Assembly: GCA_009995705.1 (NCBI GenBank)
Contig: JAADBR010000116.1
Location: forward strand, 1-13,864
Reading direction: 5' to 3'
From: Microcystis aeruginosa W13-11
GTDB lineage: Bacteria; Cyanobacteriota; Cyanobacteriia; Cyanobacteriales; Microcystaceae
Length of the DNA: 13,864 nt
Numbering within the stretch: the first letter of the stretch is position 1; every line of letters begins with the position of its first letter. The notes beneath the pieces were generated by a model, which ran no database searches, was not told where the DNA came from, and saw nothing but the letters and a program-made list of their open reading frames with translations. Made by a program: the position numbers and the translations under genes. This document shows positions 1-7,620 of the stretch, piece after piece.

Positions 1-50
1 TATTCATCTACTATCGTGACCGTTTTTTGCTCGGGACGTGGCTTAACCAT
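1..50 (-). CDS. N-terminal fragment of a minus-strand gene, possibly an IS transposase
   Basis: Reading leftwards from the ATG at 50-48, an open frame runs off the window edge after 16 codons (MVKPRPEQKTVTIVDE). A good ribosome binding site, AGGTGG, lies 4 bases upstream of the ATG, so a real start is likely. The first residues resemble what I remember of the N terminus of cyanobacterial IS701/IS4-like transposases, which often open with MV(K/Q)PR and then a VDEY-like stretch. That is a memory-based guess on very few residues. Nothing about catalytic residues can be seen. If it is an IS, its right-hand end should lie between 51 and about 120. Confidence 0.4.
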   Translation of the reverse strand, partial: MVKPRPEQKTVTIVDE

Positions 51-115
51 AGACCACCTCTCGCTTTGAGGGCTTTTATCTCTATTCTAACTCTCCTTCT
101 CTGACAAAAGAGGGT

Positions 116-302
116 TATAGCGTTTTTCAGTCGGCTGAGGTACAAAAGTTATGGTTTTTAGGCAAAAGGCAAGGGGCAAAAGGCTTCGGCCGTTAGCCCA
201 GCGTTCGACTTAGCTCGCCGAACGTCCGAAGTCTCACGCCGAAGTCCGAACGGCAAAAGGGAAGAAAAATAGGCGTACCTCACTAGCTTAGGAAACGCTA
301 TA
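116..302. mobile_element. 187-bp MITE-like element with 28-bp imperfect terminal inverted repeats
   Basis: The left end (116-143) starts TATAGCGTTT and ends GAGGTAC. The right end (275-302) is its reverse complement over the outer 10 and inner 8 bases, with several mismatches between. The interior has no plausible gene. It holds three copies of GGCAAAAGG (161, 175, 252) and an imperfect direct repeat, CGCCGAA-GTCCGAA (216-230 and 237-250). The outer TATA is compatible with TA target duplication, as used by IS630/Tc1-type elements, but the duplication cannot be separated from the repeat itself. It lies just upstream of the gene at 385 and may affect its promoter. Confidence 0.65.
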
Positions 303-384
303 AAATTTTTTTCAAAGGTCTAAAAAAACTATTTACCAACGCTATATTATAGATAGAAAAACTGCGTGGATATTAGAAAGCAAA

Positions 385-1347
385 ATGGAAGAGCTAGATG
401 AGGATCGGGTTGAGCTTTTAGAACGGCGGCTTGCCGACCGGGTAACAAAGCGAGTTCGTTCAGACTTGTTCAGTTGGTATGCGGCTATCGGGACAGCAGT
501 GATTACCGTATGCGGTATCTTAGGCGTGAATGTTGTCCTGAGTATTAAGTCAGAGATTAAGTCGGAAATTAAGCAAGAATTTGAGCAAGAGCTTCAGGTA
601 AAGCGTGATGAAGTTAGAGAGCTTATTAGCGAGACACGATTGAGAGCAAAAGATGCAAAGGGTATAATTGAGCAAGTGCAGCAAGAATTAATAGCTTTCC
701 GTCCCCAAGCTGAGGGACTAAATAATAACATTCAAAAGGTAAAAATACTGGATGACAAAATACAAAAGCTCGATAAAATCTCGACAAATTTGGACATCAC
801 AAGTCAAAAATATTCGCAGCCGCTCGACTCAAGCGTAGATTCTCTTCAAAGTCAACTTAAAGAGTTAGCCATACAGGTAGATAAACTGAATAGTATCGTC
901 ACAGTTAGTGTACAAAAACCGGGGGGCGAATCAGCACAGGCTGCCCAGCAAAGAAAAGCTGCTATTCAGTCCGTGATTTCAGCAACCCAGAAAGCAGAAC
1001 AAAGTTTGGCGGAAAAACGCAAGAGGACAACGGTGTTCTTCCAGTTCGCTGGGGGGAAACGTCCGCAGGCAGAGGCTCTATCGGAGGCCCTCAAAAAAGC
1101 AGACTATATTGTTCCTGGAGAAGATAGGGAGGGTGGAGCTGCTGGTAAGCACCAAGTTCGATACTTCTACAATCAAGATAGGGGGGCAGCAGAAAGTCTC
1201 GCCCAAGATGCGACCCGTGCTTTGCGGAATCTCGGATATTCTATTAGTCAAGTTCCTAATATTGAACCAAAAGATTTTGTTTCTTATCGTGGGAAAAAGC
1301 CTAGTCAGGGAACTGTTGAATTATGGTTAGAAATTCCTTCAAGGTAG
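385..1347 (+). CDS. Membrane-anchored coiled-coil protein with a C-terminal SPOR/LytR_C-like domain, function unknown
   Basis: 320 residues. An acidic, charged N terminus (1-29) is followed by one hydrophobic segment at about 31-53 (WYAAIGTAVITVCGILGVNV). Residues 56-175 are rich in K, E and Q with heptad-like spacing and probably form a long coiled coil. A low-complexity A/Q stretch follows. The last 100 residues (about 214-318) form a compact domain that starts TTVFFQFAGG and contains VPGEDREGGAAGKHQVRYF and LWLEIPSR. That pattern resembles C-terminal domains of bacterial surface proteins that bind peptidoglycan or resemble SPOR/LytR_C. This is remembered likeness, not a search result. A single-pass protein with one side reaching into the periplasm is the simplest reading. 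No strong ribosome binding site precedes the ATG. A TATATT box at 343-348 could be a -10 element. No neighbour on the same strand suggests a pathway. Confidence 0.7.
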   Translation: MEELDEDRVELLERRLADRVTKRVRSDLFSWYAAIGTAVITVCGILGVNVVLSIKSEIKSEIKQEFEQELQVKRDEVRELISETRLRAKDAKGIIEQVQQELIAFRPQAEGLNNNIQKVKILDDKIQKLDKISTNLDITSQKYSQPLDSSVDSLQSQLKELAIQVDKLNSIVTVSVQKPGGESAQAAQQRKAAIQSVISATQKAEQSLAEKRKRTTVFFQFAGGKRPQAEALSEALKKADYIVPGEDREGGAAGKHQVRYFYNQDRGAAESLAQDATRALRNLGYSISQVPNIEPKDFVSYRGKKPSQGTVELWLEIPSR

Positions 1348-1624
1348 ATTATTTATCGACGATAGGATATTCCTCTTTGCTGATAAGCATATTGTGTTGT
1401 TTGTCAACGAATCGGGCTATTTTCACTTAATGCGGCGTGCAGTGCCATTGTAAGGACTCTTAACCACAGGTAGGAAAGCGATCGCTTCTTATTGGGCGAT
1501 CTGGCTCTGGGTGGGAGGATTGGGCTTTGAGGTTGGGGAAGGCGAGTGCCAACGCAGTCAGACTGGCAATGCTACAGTCAGGAGGTTGGCAAAGTTCATG
1601 GCATAGGCGAGATGCTGAGAGGTT

Positions 1625-1741
1625 TATATCATTTCTCTAAATGAAAACTATATATCGAATTTAAGTCCCCCTAAATCCCCCTTAAAAAGGGGGATTTAGG
1701 GGGATTAAACTTCTGTAGTCAGACTTTGGAGAATTGGTATA
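1625..1741. mobile_element. Possible MITE-like element enclosing a palindrome
   Basis: Ends at 1625-1637 (TATATCATTTCTC) and 1729-1741 (GAGAATTGGTATA) are inverted copies matching at 11 of 13 positions. The interior is mostly the C/G-tract palindrome at 1666-1704. Its right end shares TATA with the element that begins at 1738. The short, imperfect ends make this tentative. Confidence 0.4.
1666..1704. repeat. Perfect C/G-tract palindrome, 18-bp arms
   Basis: Arms 1666-1683 and 1687-1704 are perfect inverted copies (TCCCCCTAAATCCCCCTT and its complement) around a 3-base AAA loop. It would fold into a very stable hairpin in DNA or RNA. Similar CCCCCTAAATCCCCC repeats are common in the spacers of bloom-forming cyanobacteria. 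It has no T tract on either strand, so it is not a canonical terminator. Confidence 0.85.
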
Positions 1742-1837
1742 GCGCACCTAAATGAAATGTAAAAACCCTCCGTTTGCCGTCGTGCTACACTTGACTTCTA
1801 GAGCCTACCCGTTCACAAATCAATTAGGCGCACTATA
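1738..1837. mobile_element. 100-bp MITE-like element with ~22-bp terminal inverted repeats
   Basis: The left end reads TATAGCGCACCTAAATGAAATG. The reverse complement of the right end (1816-1837) reads TATAGTGCGCCTAATTGATTTG, which matches at 17 of 22 positions. There is no coding capacity. The TATAG terminus is shared with the larger element at 116-302, so both may be moved by related transposases. The element abuts the possible element at 1625-1741. Confidence 0.55.
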
Positions 1838-1916
1838 TAAGAAAAAACTGGAAAAATTAGCTAAATAATCATTCAATTTCGGGGGGTGAATAGCTACAAG
1901 GTGATTCTCCATTTTT

Positions 1917-2069
1917 TTAGGGAAAGAACGACCACATCTCATCATGAGCGATAATTAATTTATCTTGAGGTTTTGCCAAAACCCCGATCTGACGAGGAAC
2001 AGCTGCATCTAAATCATTGGCAACTATTGTCAACTCCGCCCATAGTATATATGATAGTTGAACTCTAAT
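1917..2069 (-). pseudogene. Open, protein-like remnant of an unidentified gene
   Basis: The minus strand is open for 50 codons between stops. The product reads like real protein (for example WAELTIVANDLDAAVPRQIG, ending DEMWSFFP before TAA). There is no ATG or GTG start with a ribosome binding site. The only start-like codon is a TTG at 2033-2031 with GGAG directly against it, which is too close. I read it as the 3' remnant of a lost gene whose 5' part was replaced by the ddl promoter region. I do not recognise the family. Confidence 0.3.
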
Positions 2070-2100
2070 TTAGGATCTAGCTGGGTCTAGAGAGGATAAT

Positions 2101-3159
2101 ATGGATAAGATCAAGGTAGGATTGTTGTTTGGTGGTCGATCGGGAGAACACGAGGTATCTATCAATTCGGCTCGATCGATCCTGCAAGCTTTTAATTACC
2201 CCGAAAATCTTGACAAATACGCCGTTATCCCCTTCTATATCGATAAAAATGGCTGTTGGCATTCGGCAGCAACTGCTAGACAAATTTTAACCTCTGGGCA
2301 ACCCCTAGCTATTGAGAGTGATATAAAAGTCAATATCTGGCAATTTCCCCCGGAAGTGAGGGAAATTGAGGTTTGGTTTCCAATTCTCCACGGACCGAAT
2401 GGAGAAGATGGCACTTTACAAGGATTACTCACTCTCATGCGGGTTGCTTTTGTGGGTAGTGGGGTCCTGGGTTCATGCCTAGGCATGGATAAAATTGTCA
2501 TGAAAACTGCTTTTGCAGCCGCTGGATTACCCCAAGTTAAGTATAAGGCTGTAACCCGCTCGCAAGTGTGGTCAAATCCCTGTATTTTTCCGCAATTGTG
2601 CGATCAAATCGCCGAGGAAATAGGTTATCCTTGTTTTATTAAACCAGCTAATTTAGGTTCTTCGGTGGGTATTAGTAAAGCACGCAACCGGCAAGAATTA
2701 GAGGCTGCTTTAGATAGTGCTGCTAGTTATGATCGACGGATTATTATTGAAGCAGGAGTAACCGCAAGGGAGATCGAATGTGCGGTTTTAGGTAATGATA
2801 ATCCCCAAGCTTCCTTGGTGGGAGAAATTACTTTTGATAGTGATTTTTATGACTACGAAACTAAATATACTGAAGGGCGATCGAGTATGGTGATTCCCGC
2901 TAATATTCCTGATAAAATTGCTAATCAAGTGCGAGAAATGGCTGTAGAAGCATTTAAAGCTGTGGATGCTGCGGGATTGTCGCGGGTGGATTTTTTCTAT
3001 GTAGAAAATACTGGGGAAGTGTTTCTCAATGAAATTAATACTCTGCCGGGGTTTACTAATTTTAGTATGTATCCCCAACTCTGGAAAGCCACCGGTTTAG
3101 AGTTTGATAAATTGGTCGATAAGTTGGTACAATTAGCCTTAGAAAGACAGGAAAAATAA
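2101..3159 (+). CDS. ddl: D-alanine-D-alanine ligase
   Basis: 352 residues, normal for the family. It joins two D-alanines with ATP in the cytoplasm to give the dipeptide that ends the peptidoglycan stem peptide. The N-terminal lobe carries [10 protein letters not shown] (11-20), with the conserved Glu16 that contacts the first D-Ala, and [12 protein letters not shown] (97-108). The ATP-grasp part has [14 protein letters not shown] (181-194), the omega-loop stretch FYDYETKY (249-256) and the Mg-binding [10 protein letters not shown] (310-319) with Asp297. The Lys-Tyr pair at 255-256 is the form seen in D-Ala-D-Ala ligases and argues against a VanA-type D-lactate ligase. An AGAGG ribosome binding site lies 6 bases before the ATG. 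The gene stands alone and converges with the Uma2-type gene 57 bp downstream. No terminator is evident in that gap. Confidence 0.96.
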   Translation: MDKIKVGLLFGGRSGEHEVSINSARSILQAFNYPENLDKYAVIPFYIDKNGCWHSAATARQILTSGQPLAIESDIKVNIWQFPPEVREIEVWFPILHGPNGEDGTLQGLLTLMRVAFVGSGVLGSCLGMDKIVMKTAFAAAGLPQVKYKAVTRSQVWSNPCIFPQLCDQIAEEIGYPCFIKPANLGSSVGISKARNRQELEAALDSAASYDRRIIIEAGVTAREIECAVLGNDNPQASLVGEITFDSDFYDYETKYTEGRSSMVIPANIPDKIANQVREMAVEAFKAVDAAGLSRVDFFYVENTGEVFLNEINTLPGFTNFSMYPQLWKATGLEFDKLVDKLVQLALERQEK

Positions 3160-3216
3160 GGTTAAATTACCACCATTTCTAGGATAGGAATTACCTAAAC
3201 TTGAGATATTGATCAA

Positions 3217-3960
3217 TTAGATAGTTTCGGGATCAATGCCCAATTCTCGTAATTTTTGGGCTAATCTTTCCTTCTCCAAGATAGCTTGTTCTTTTTCGAG
3301 GATAGCCTGTTCCTTCGCTTGTCGTTCCTGTTCCCTTTCTAAAAGAATCTGTTCCTTTGCTTGTCTTTGCTTTAATTCAGCTTCTTGGGGAGTGGGAACT
3401 AATTGACCATCGGCGGTAAAATAACGCAGTTTACGGTCAAAAATGCCTAAATATAGTTCTAATTGTTCACTCCATAAATAGCCGTTTTCATTAGCAGGAA
3501 TAGCCTGATATTGTCCCGCAATTAGTCTAAATCCTTGCCATTCTAAGGTATTAGGATCAAACCAAAAATAATTAGGAGTGCGAAAGGTATTTTGATAGAG
3601 AATTTTCTTTTTAGTGCGGTCAATATTGGCCGTAGAATCGGAAAGAATCTCCACGATCACATTGGGATATTTTCCCTGTTCTCCCCAAACCACCCAACTT
3701 TTGCGGGGACGTTTTTCTGTATCTAAAACCACAAAAAAATCAGGACCACAGAAATCACGTTTTTTTAGTTGTTCTTCGTTATAGTAGATAGTCAGATTAC
3801 CGGAAGCGTAGTAATCGTTTTTCTCTTGCCATAATAATTCTAGACAACTGAGAAGAATTATGATCTGTTGCAGGTGTAAATCACTTTCCAAGAGTGGTTC
3901 ATCACTCCATAAATCGGTGGGGGGACAGGTAACTTCCGGTAAAATGTCGAGAGTTGTCAT
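3217..3960 (-). CDS. Uma2 (DUF820) family protein with C-terminal coiled coil
   Basis: 247 residues. The body follows the Uma2 pattern, a PD-(D/E)XK nuclease-like fold that is greatly expanded in cyanobacteria and has no settled function. GPDFFVVLD (72-80, Asp74), VEILSDST (103-110, Glu104) and the Lys cluster at 117-119 fit the metal-binding core. YFWFDP (131-136) is also typical. Residues 192-240 are an E/K/Q-rich coiled coil with internal repetition (AKEQ, LEKEQAI, ILEKE), ending LRELGIDPETI, a tail common in cyanobacterial members. A GGGGA ribosome binding site precedes the ATG. There is no associated methyltransferase, so a restriction role is not supported. It is likely a stand-alone gene. 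ribBA ends 67 bp to its right on the same strand, so readthrough from there is possible. Confidence 0.85.
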   Translation of the reverse strand: MTTLDILPEVTCPPTDLWSDEPLLESDLHLQQIIILLSCLELLWQEKNDYYASGNLTIYYNEEQLKKRDFCGPDFFVVLDTEKRPRKSWVVWGEQGKYPNVIVEILSDSTANIDRTKKKILYQNTFRTPNYFWFDPNTLEWQGFRLIAGQYQAIPANENGYLWSEQLELYLGIFDRKLRYFTADGQLVPTPQEAELKQRQAKEQILLEREQERQAKEQAILEKEQAILEKERLAQKLRELGIDPETI

Positions 3961-4026
3961 AGTTTTTCCCCGTTGTACTAGCTTTGTTTAATTATAACTG
4001 TTACGATCTTTTCTGGTCATAAAAAA

Positions 4027-5703
4027 CTAATTTTTTGCTGACTCACGAGTAAAACTGTAGATAATTTGGGTAGCTAATTGTGGTAATTGTGAGAAATCTC
4101 CATCGGACATTTTTTGATGATCGAGTTTCATTTGTAATCCTGTCATCGAATCATCTCCGTCGGAAATTAAAAATTCTAAGCGTTCAATTTCCGACCAATC
4201 TTTAACGTCATTTAATATCTTGTCAATAACCAAAAGGTAAGGATGGGAAGGATTTTTATACCAATTACTGCTGACACCCTGACGAATATCTAAACCTAAA
4301 TGTACGATCAAAGGGGCGCGATCAAAAAGGGCATTGGCTACCGGTCGGGTTTCTTCTTGGAGAGATAATTGATTAGCGCGACTTAACTGCCGTAACTTCT
4401 CTAATTGATGATATCTTTGCGAAATTGACGGCGGATTTTCCCCCCAACTGAGAGCGATGGTGACTAGATAGGTTTGTAAGAATAGATGTCCTAACTTTTC
4501 CGCTTTTGTGGCCAGATAATTGGAATTATAATCATTAGCCTCGATCAGCAAAGGTACTCGCTCGACTATTTCCAAACCATAGCCTTTTAATCCAGCAATT
4601 TTACGCGGATTATTGGTAATTAAACGAATATTTCTCACTCCCAAATCGTTGAGCATTTGCGCTCCCATGCCGTAATCGCGCAAATCGGCGGGAAATCCTA
4701 ACCTTTCGTTGGCTTCCACCGTATCTAATCCCATATCCTGTAAAGAATAGGCTTTTAGCTTATTAATTAAACCAATTCCCCGGCCTTCCTGTCGCAGGTA
4801 AACCACCACCCCTAAACTGTTGTTTTCAATCATTTTTAGGGCGCTTTGTAACTGTTGCCGACAATCGCAACGCAAGGATCCCAAGGCATCTCCAGTCAGA
4901 CATTCTGAGTGCATTCGTACCATTACAGCTTGATCGCCAAAGAGAGCGGGATCACCTTTCACAATCGCAATATGTTCGGTTTGATCTAATAAATTTCGGT
5001 AGGCATAAAGCTGAAAAGTGCCGAATTGACTAGGAAAATCACACACCGTTTCCCGATGGACAAAGCGATCATGTTTTAGGCGATAACTGATCAGATCGGC
5101 AATGCTAATTAAGCTTAGATTGTGTTGACGAGAGTATTCAAATAGTTGCGGTAAACGGGCCATGGAACCATCGGGATTTTGGATCTCACAGATAACTCCC
5201 GCTGGATACAACCCGGCTAATCGAGCTAGATCCACGGCTGCCTCCGTATGACCGGCGCGTTTTAAGACTCCACCGGCTTTAGCACGAATCGGGAAGACAT
5301 GACCGGGACGGGTGAGATCGTCGGGACGAGTGACTGGATTAATGGCAACTTGCACGGTTTTAGCCCGATCTTCTGCCGAAATACCAGTTTTAACCCCTAA
5401 ATGGGGAGCAGCATCGATGCTAACGGTAAAAGCGGTTTGATTGCTATCGGTGTTTTTTGTCACCATCAAGGGTAATTCGAGAGCATCAAGACGCTCTCCC
5501 GTCATTGCCAGACAGATTAAACCGCGAGCTTGCACTGCCATGAAGTTAATCAGATCGGGGGTGGCAAATTGGGCCGCACAGATTAGATCTCCTTCATTTT
5601 CGCGATTCTCATCATCAACTACGACAATGGCACGTCCGGCTTTGATTTCCGCTAAGGCAGTATCGATAGAGTCAAAAGCGATCGAAGTGACAGTCACAGG
5701 CAT
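4027..5703 (-). CDS. ribBA: Bifunctional 3,4-dihydroxy-2-butanone-4-phosphate synthase / GTP cyclohydrolase II
   Basis: 558 residues. It catalyses the two entry reactions of riboflavin synthesis, from ribulose 5-phosphate and from GTP. The N-terminal DHBP synthase domain (about 8-208) has DDENRENEGD (30-39), TRPGHVFP (131-138) and GHTEAAVDL (151-159). The cyclohydrolase II domain (about 212-385) has the zinc cysteines 268, 279 and 281 in SEC-LTGDALGSLRCDC, the RQEGRGIGL loop (304-312), and Asp340 and Arg342 as expected catalytic residues. Residues from about 420 to the end are a C-terminal extension of the type seen in cyanobacterial RibBA, of no known function. No clear ribosome binding site precedes the ATG. 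An 8-codon frame (MKIIPSF then stop, start at 5725) ends on the TAATG that opens ribBA, so translation might be coupled. The cpc terminator separates it from the phycocyanin operon, so its promoter must lie between about 5710 and 5780. Confidence 0.96.
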   Translation of the reverse strand: MPVTVTSIAFDSIDTALAEIKAGRAIVVVDDENRENEGDLICAAQFATPDLINFMAVQARGLICLAMTGERLDALELPLMVTKNTDSNQTAFTVSIDAAPHLGVKTGISAEDRAKTVQVAINPVTRPDDLTRPGHVFPIRAKAGGVLKRAGHTEAAVDLARLAGLYPAGVICEIQNPDGSMARLPQLFEYSRQHNLSLISIADLISYRLKHDRFVHRETVCDFPSQFGTFQLYAYRNLLDQTEHIAIVKGDPALFGDQAVMVRMHSECLTGDALGSLRCDCRQQLQSALKMIENNSLGVVVYLRQEGRGIGLINKLKAYSLQDMGLDTVEANERLGFPADLRDYGMGAQMLNDLGVRNIRLITNNPRKIAGLKGYGLEIVERVPLLIEANDYNSNYLATKAEKLGHLFLQTYLVTIALSWGENPPSISQRYHQLEKLRQLSRANQLSLQEETRPVANALFDRAPLIVHLGLDIRQGVSSNWYKNPSHPYLLVIDKILNDVKDWSEIERLEFLISDGDDSMTGLQMKLDHQKMSDGDFSQLPQLATQIIYSFTRESAKN

Positions 5704-5780
5704 TAAAACGAGGGAATTATTTTCATTCTACAGGTTTGCTCGATCTGCTGAGGGTCAATTGCTGCCAGTTCCCTAGAAAG

Positions 5781-5818
5781 AAGTCTCCCGGTGAACCTGA
5801 CGGCTGCCCGGGAGACTT
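5781..5818 (-). terminator. Hairpin terminator of the cpc operon
   Basis: An 11-bp perfect stem (AAGTCTCCCGG at 5781-5791 with its complement at 5808-5818) encloses a 16-base loop. It lies 23 bases past the cpcC1 stop. On the minus strand the stem is followed by CTTCTTTCT, a moderate T-rich tail. On the plus strand a TTTT run follows, so it may also work in the other direction. It would keep the very strong cpc transcription out of ribBA. Confidence 0.85.
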
Positions 5819-5840
5819 TTAGTTATCTTAAGCTAGAAAA

Positions 5841-6719
5841 TTAGTTCAAACTAGCGGGGGTGATGCTGGCAACTTTGCCACCGAGACGGTTGATCTGTTG
5901 CAGGGTGTTATTTAACTGTTCAAAGGGGACGATAATCGCTTTGCTACTGCGACGGACACGGGGATAACCCGGTTTGCTAATAGCGGCAATTTCCACGCGA
6001 TAGAGCTTACCCACATCACCATAGGCCACACTACCACCAAGAGCTTTACTGGGGGTGTTGCGTTGAGCAGAGGGACGATAGGCCCAACCTTCGCTGCCAC
6101 CGGAGGGACCGACTACTGCCGAAGCACCGTTTTGAGCTAATTCCACCGCTAAACGGGAGGTTTTGCCGGCAATCTGAGAGCGATCGCTGTTGGCATAACC
6201 GCGATAGAGTTGGAACATCCGGGTAAATCCCACGGTTTTTTGACCGGGTTGGCTGGCAAAACCGCGATAGTAGGGAACGATGCTATCGCCGAAGTTTTCG
6301 GTATATTCGGCGGAATCGATGTAGGAGTCGATATCGGCCTCGAATCCCTTGTTTTCATAGAGATCGAGGTGATAGACCACTTCCGACTCATCGTAGGGAG
6401 CGCGACCTAAAAGATGTTTGATATTAAGTTCGATGACGCGGGTTTGGAAGTTACCGTAGAAGAATTTGTTCTTATACAGTTCCGATTTGGCCACGGCGCG
6501 GACGAATTCCCGCACGGTGATCGAACCATTGCAGAGTAAGGATTCGGCACTGGTAAGGCGCTCGGAACGCATGATATAGTCATTGCCTAGCACCTGACGA
6601 TAGACGGCGCGAATAACCGCCTGTGCGTCATCACGAGACCAATCAGGACGTAATTCCACGGGAGCAACCTCGCTAAAAGCGGTTGTCCCTAAACGGGAAG
6701 CTGAGGTAGTAATTGCCAC
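5841..6719 (-). CDS. cpcC1: Phycocyanin-associated rod linker polypeptide CpcC1
   Basis: 292 residues, about 33 kDa class. It sits in the central hole of phycocyanin hexamers and joins them into phycobilisome rods on the cytoplasmic face of the thylakoid. The PBS linker domain spans about 20-155 ([14 protein letters not shown] 37-50, [15 protein letters not shown] 97-111, VPYYRGF 148-154). A CpcD-like capping domain occupies about 235-287 ([33 protein letters not shown]). The sequence matches what I remember of Synechocystis CpcC1 closely, including the MAITT start and ITPASL end. The start codon is GTG at 6719 with GGAGA 6 bases before it. A weak start may help keep linkers below the subunits. 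It is the last gene of the operon, 45 bp after cpcC2. No cpcD follows. Confidence 0.95.
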   Translation of the reverse strand: MAITTSASRLGTTAFSEVAPVELRPDWSRDDAQAVIRAVYRQVLGNDYIMRSERLTSAESLLCNGSITVREFVRAVAKSELYKNKFFYGNFQTRVIELNIKHLLGRAPYDESEVVYHLDLYENKGFEADIDSYIDSAEYTENFGDSIVPYYRGFASQPGQKTVGFTRMFQLYRGYANSDRSQIAGKTSRLAVELAQNGASAVVGPSGGSEGWAYRPSAQRNTPSKALGGSVAYGDVGKLYRVEIAAISKPGYPRVRRSSKAIIVPFEQLNNTLQQINRLGGKVASITPASLN

Positions 6720-6764
6720 TAAAGTTCTCCTACAAAAAAATGATCATTTTCTGATCCCTCAAAA

Positions 6765-7580
6765 CTAGGCGAGGATCAGTTCGATTACCTGGCCGCCTTG
6801 ACGGTTGATTTCTTGCAATTTATTCGATAGTTGCTCGTAGGCGACGAGATACTCGCTCACGCTACGACGCACACGGGTTTGTCGTCCCACTTTTGCCCCA
6901 CTAACCACGCGCAAGCGATAGAATTTGCCCCGCTCGCCCCCCGCTAATCCGGTTAAGGATTGACCAGTTCCGTTAATATAAACGGGGGAGGCACTGTTAT
7001 AGGCTAGTTCTCTGGTCAGTTTTCCTTCTTTTAACGGTGCCCGATCGCTGGTGGCATAACCGCGATAGACTTGGAATAGCCGACTAAAACCGACGGTTTT
7101 CTGACCGGTTTGGCTGGCGAAACCGCGATAGTAGGGGACAATGTTCTCGCCGAAGTGTTGATTGTATTCGGGGGAATCGAAATAGGAATTAATTTCGGCT
7201 TCGTAACCCTGTTGATTGTAGAGATCGGTGTGGAATGCGATCTCGGCTTGATCGTAGGGAGCGCGACCGAGCAGGTGTTTATAATTCAACTCGATCAGGC
7301 GATTTTGGGGATTGCTATGGAAAAATTTCTTCCGATATAGTTCTGATTGAGCGATCGCCCGAACAAAATCCCTGACGCTAATCGAACGATTGCGTAAGAG
7401 GGATTCTAGACTGATTAGGCGCTCGCTGGACATCAGATGCTCGTTGCCCAAGATTTGCCGATAAGCACTCCGGATCACCACTTCTACCTGTTCATCACCG
7501 TCGGTGGAGCGTAATTCCAAGGGCGTCCCATTGGCGTAGGGTTCAAATCCCAGTCTTTGGGCTGCCATTAAGCTAGTCAT
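6765..7580 (-). CDS. cpcC2: Phycocyanin-associated rod linker polypeptide CpcC2
   Basis: 271 residues from the ATG at 7580, about 30 kDa class. I chose this start because AGGAGA lies 7 bases upstream and the product begins [14 protein letters not shown], like known CpcC2 proteins. The frame stays open for 27 more codons upstream, but those run through an intergenic hairpin and lack a family match. The linker domain covers about 25-155 ([39 protein letters not shown]). A CpcD-like domain lies at about 218-268 ([33 protein letters not shown]). It links the more distal phycocyanin hexamer in the rod. The order cpcB-A-C2-C1 is the same as I recall for Synechocystis. Confidence 0.94.
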   Translation of the reverse strand: MTSLMAAQRLGFEPYANGTPLELRSTDGDEQVEVVIRSAYRQILGNEHLMSSERLISLESLLRNRSISVRDFVRAIAQSELYRKKFFHSNPQNRLIELNYKHLLGRAPYDQAEIAFHTDLYNQQGYEAEINSYFDSPEYNQHFGENIVPYYRGFASQTGQKTVGFSRLFQVYRGYATSDRAPLKEGKLTRELAYNSASPVYINGTGQSLTGLAGGERGKFYRLRVVSGAKVGRQTRVRRSVSEYLVAYEQLSNKLQEINRQGGQVIELILA

Positions 7581-7620
7581 TGTCGATTCTCCTAAAACTA
7601 ACTGTATATGGATATAACAA

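Larger units (their letters stand above)
1348..2100. other. Long spacer with repeats and decayed sequence
   Basis: About 750 bases without an intact gene. From the left it holds a HIP1 octamer (1478-1485), a stretch with coding-like pieces on the minus strand (about 1440-1620, interrupted by a stop and frameshift), a C/G-tract palindrome (1666-1704), two abutting inverted-repeat elements (1625-1741 and 1738-1837) and a minus-strand open remnant (1917-2069). The ddl promoter should lie near its right end. TATATATGATAG around 2045-2056 is the most AT-rich candidate, but I see no convincing -35/-10 pair. Confidence 0.7.

Noticed and set aside
1666..1704. Rho-independent terminator of the gene at 385-1347
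   Set aside because: It lies more than 300 bases downstream and lacks a T tract on either side. A repeat element explains it better.
2077..2501. Minus-strand frames opposite ddl
   Set aside because: They lie opposite a clear, conserved gene, have no ribosome binding sites and show no recognisable domains.
3217..3960. Uma2-type gene as part of a restriction-modification system
   Set aside because: There is no methyltransferase or partner nearby, and these proteins usually stand alone in cyanobacteria.
5441..5776. Plus-strand 111-codon frame opposite the 5' end of ribBA
   Set aside because: It is a shadow of the conserved DHBP synthase coding region, rich in R and S, with no ribosome binding site.
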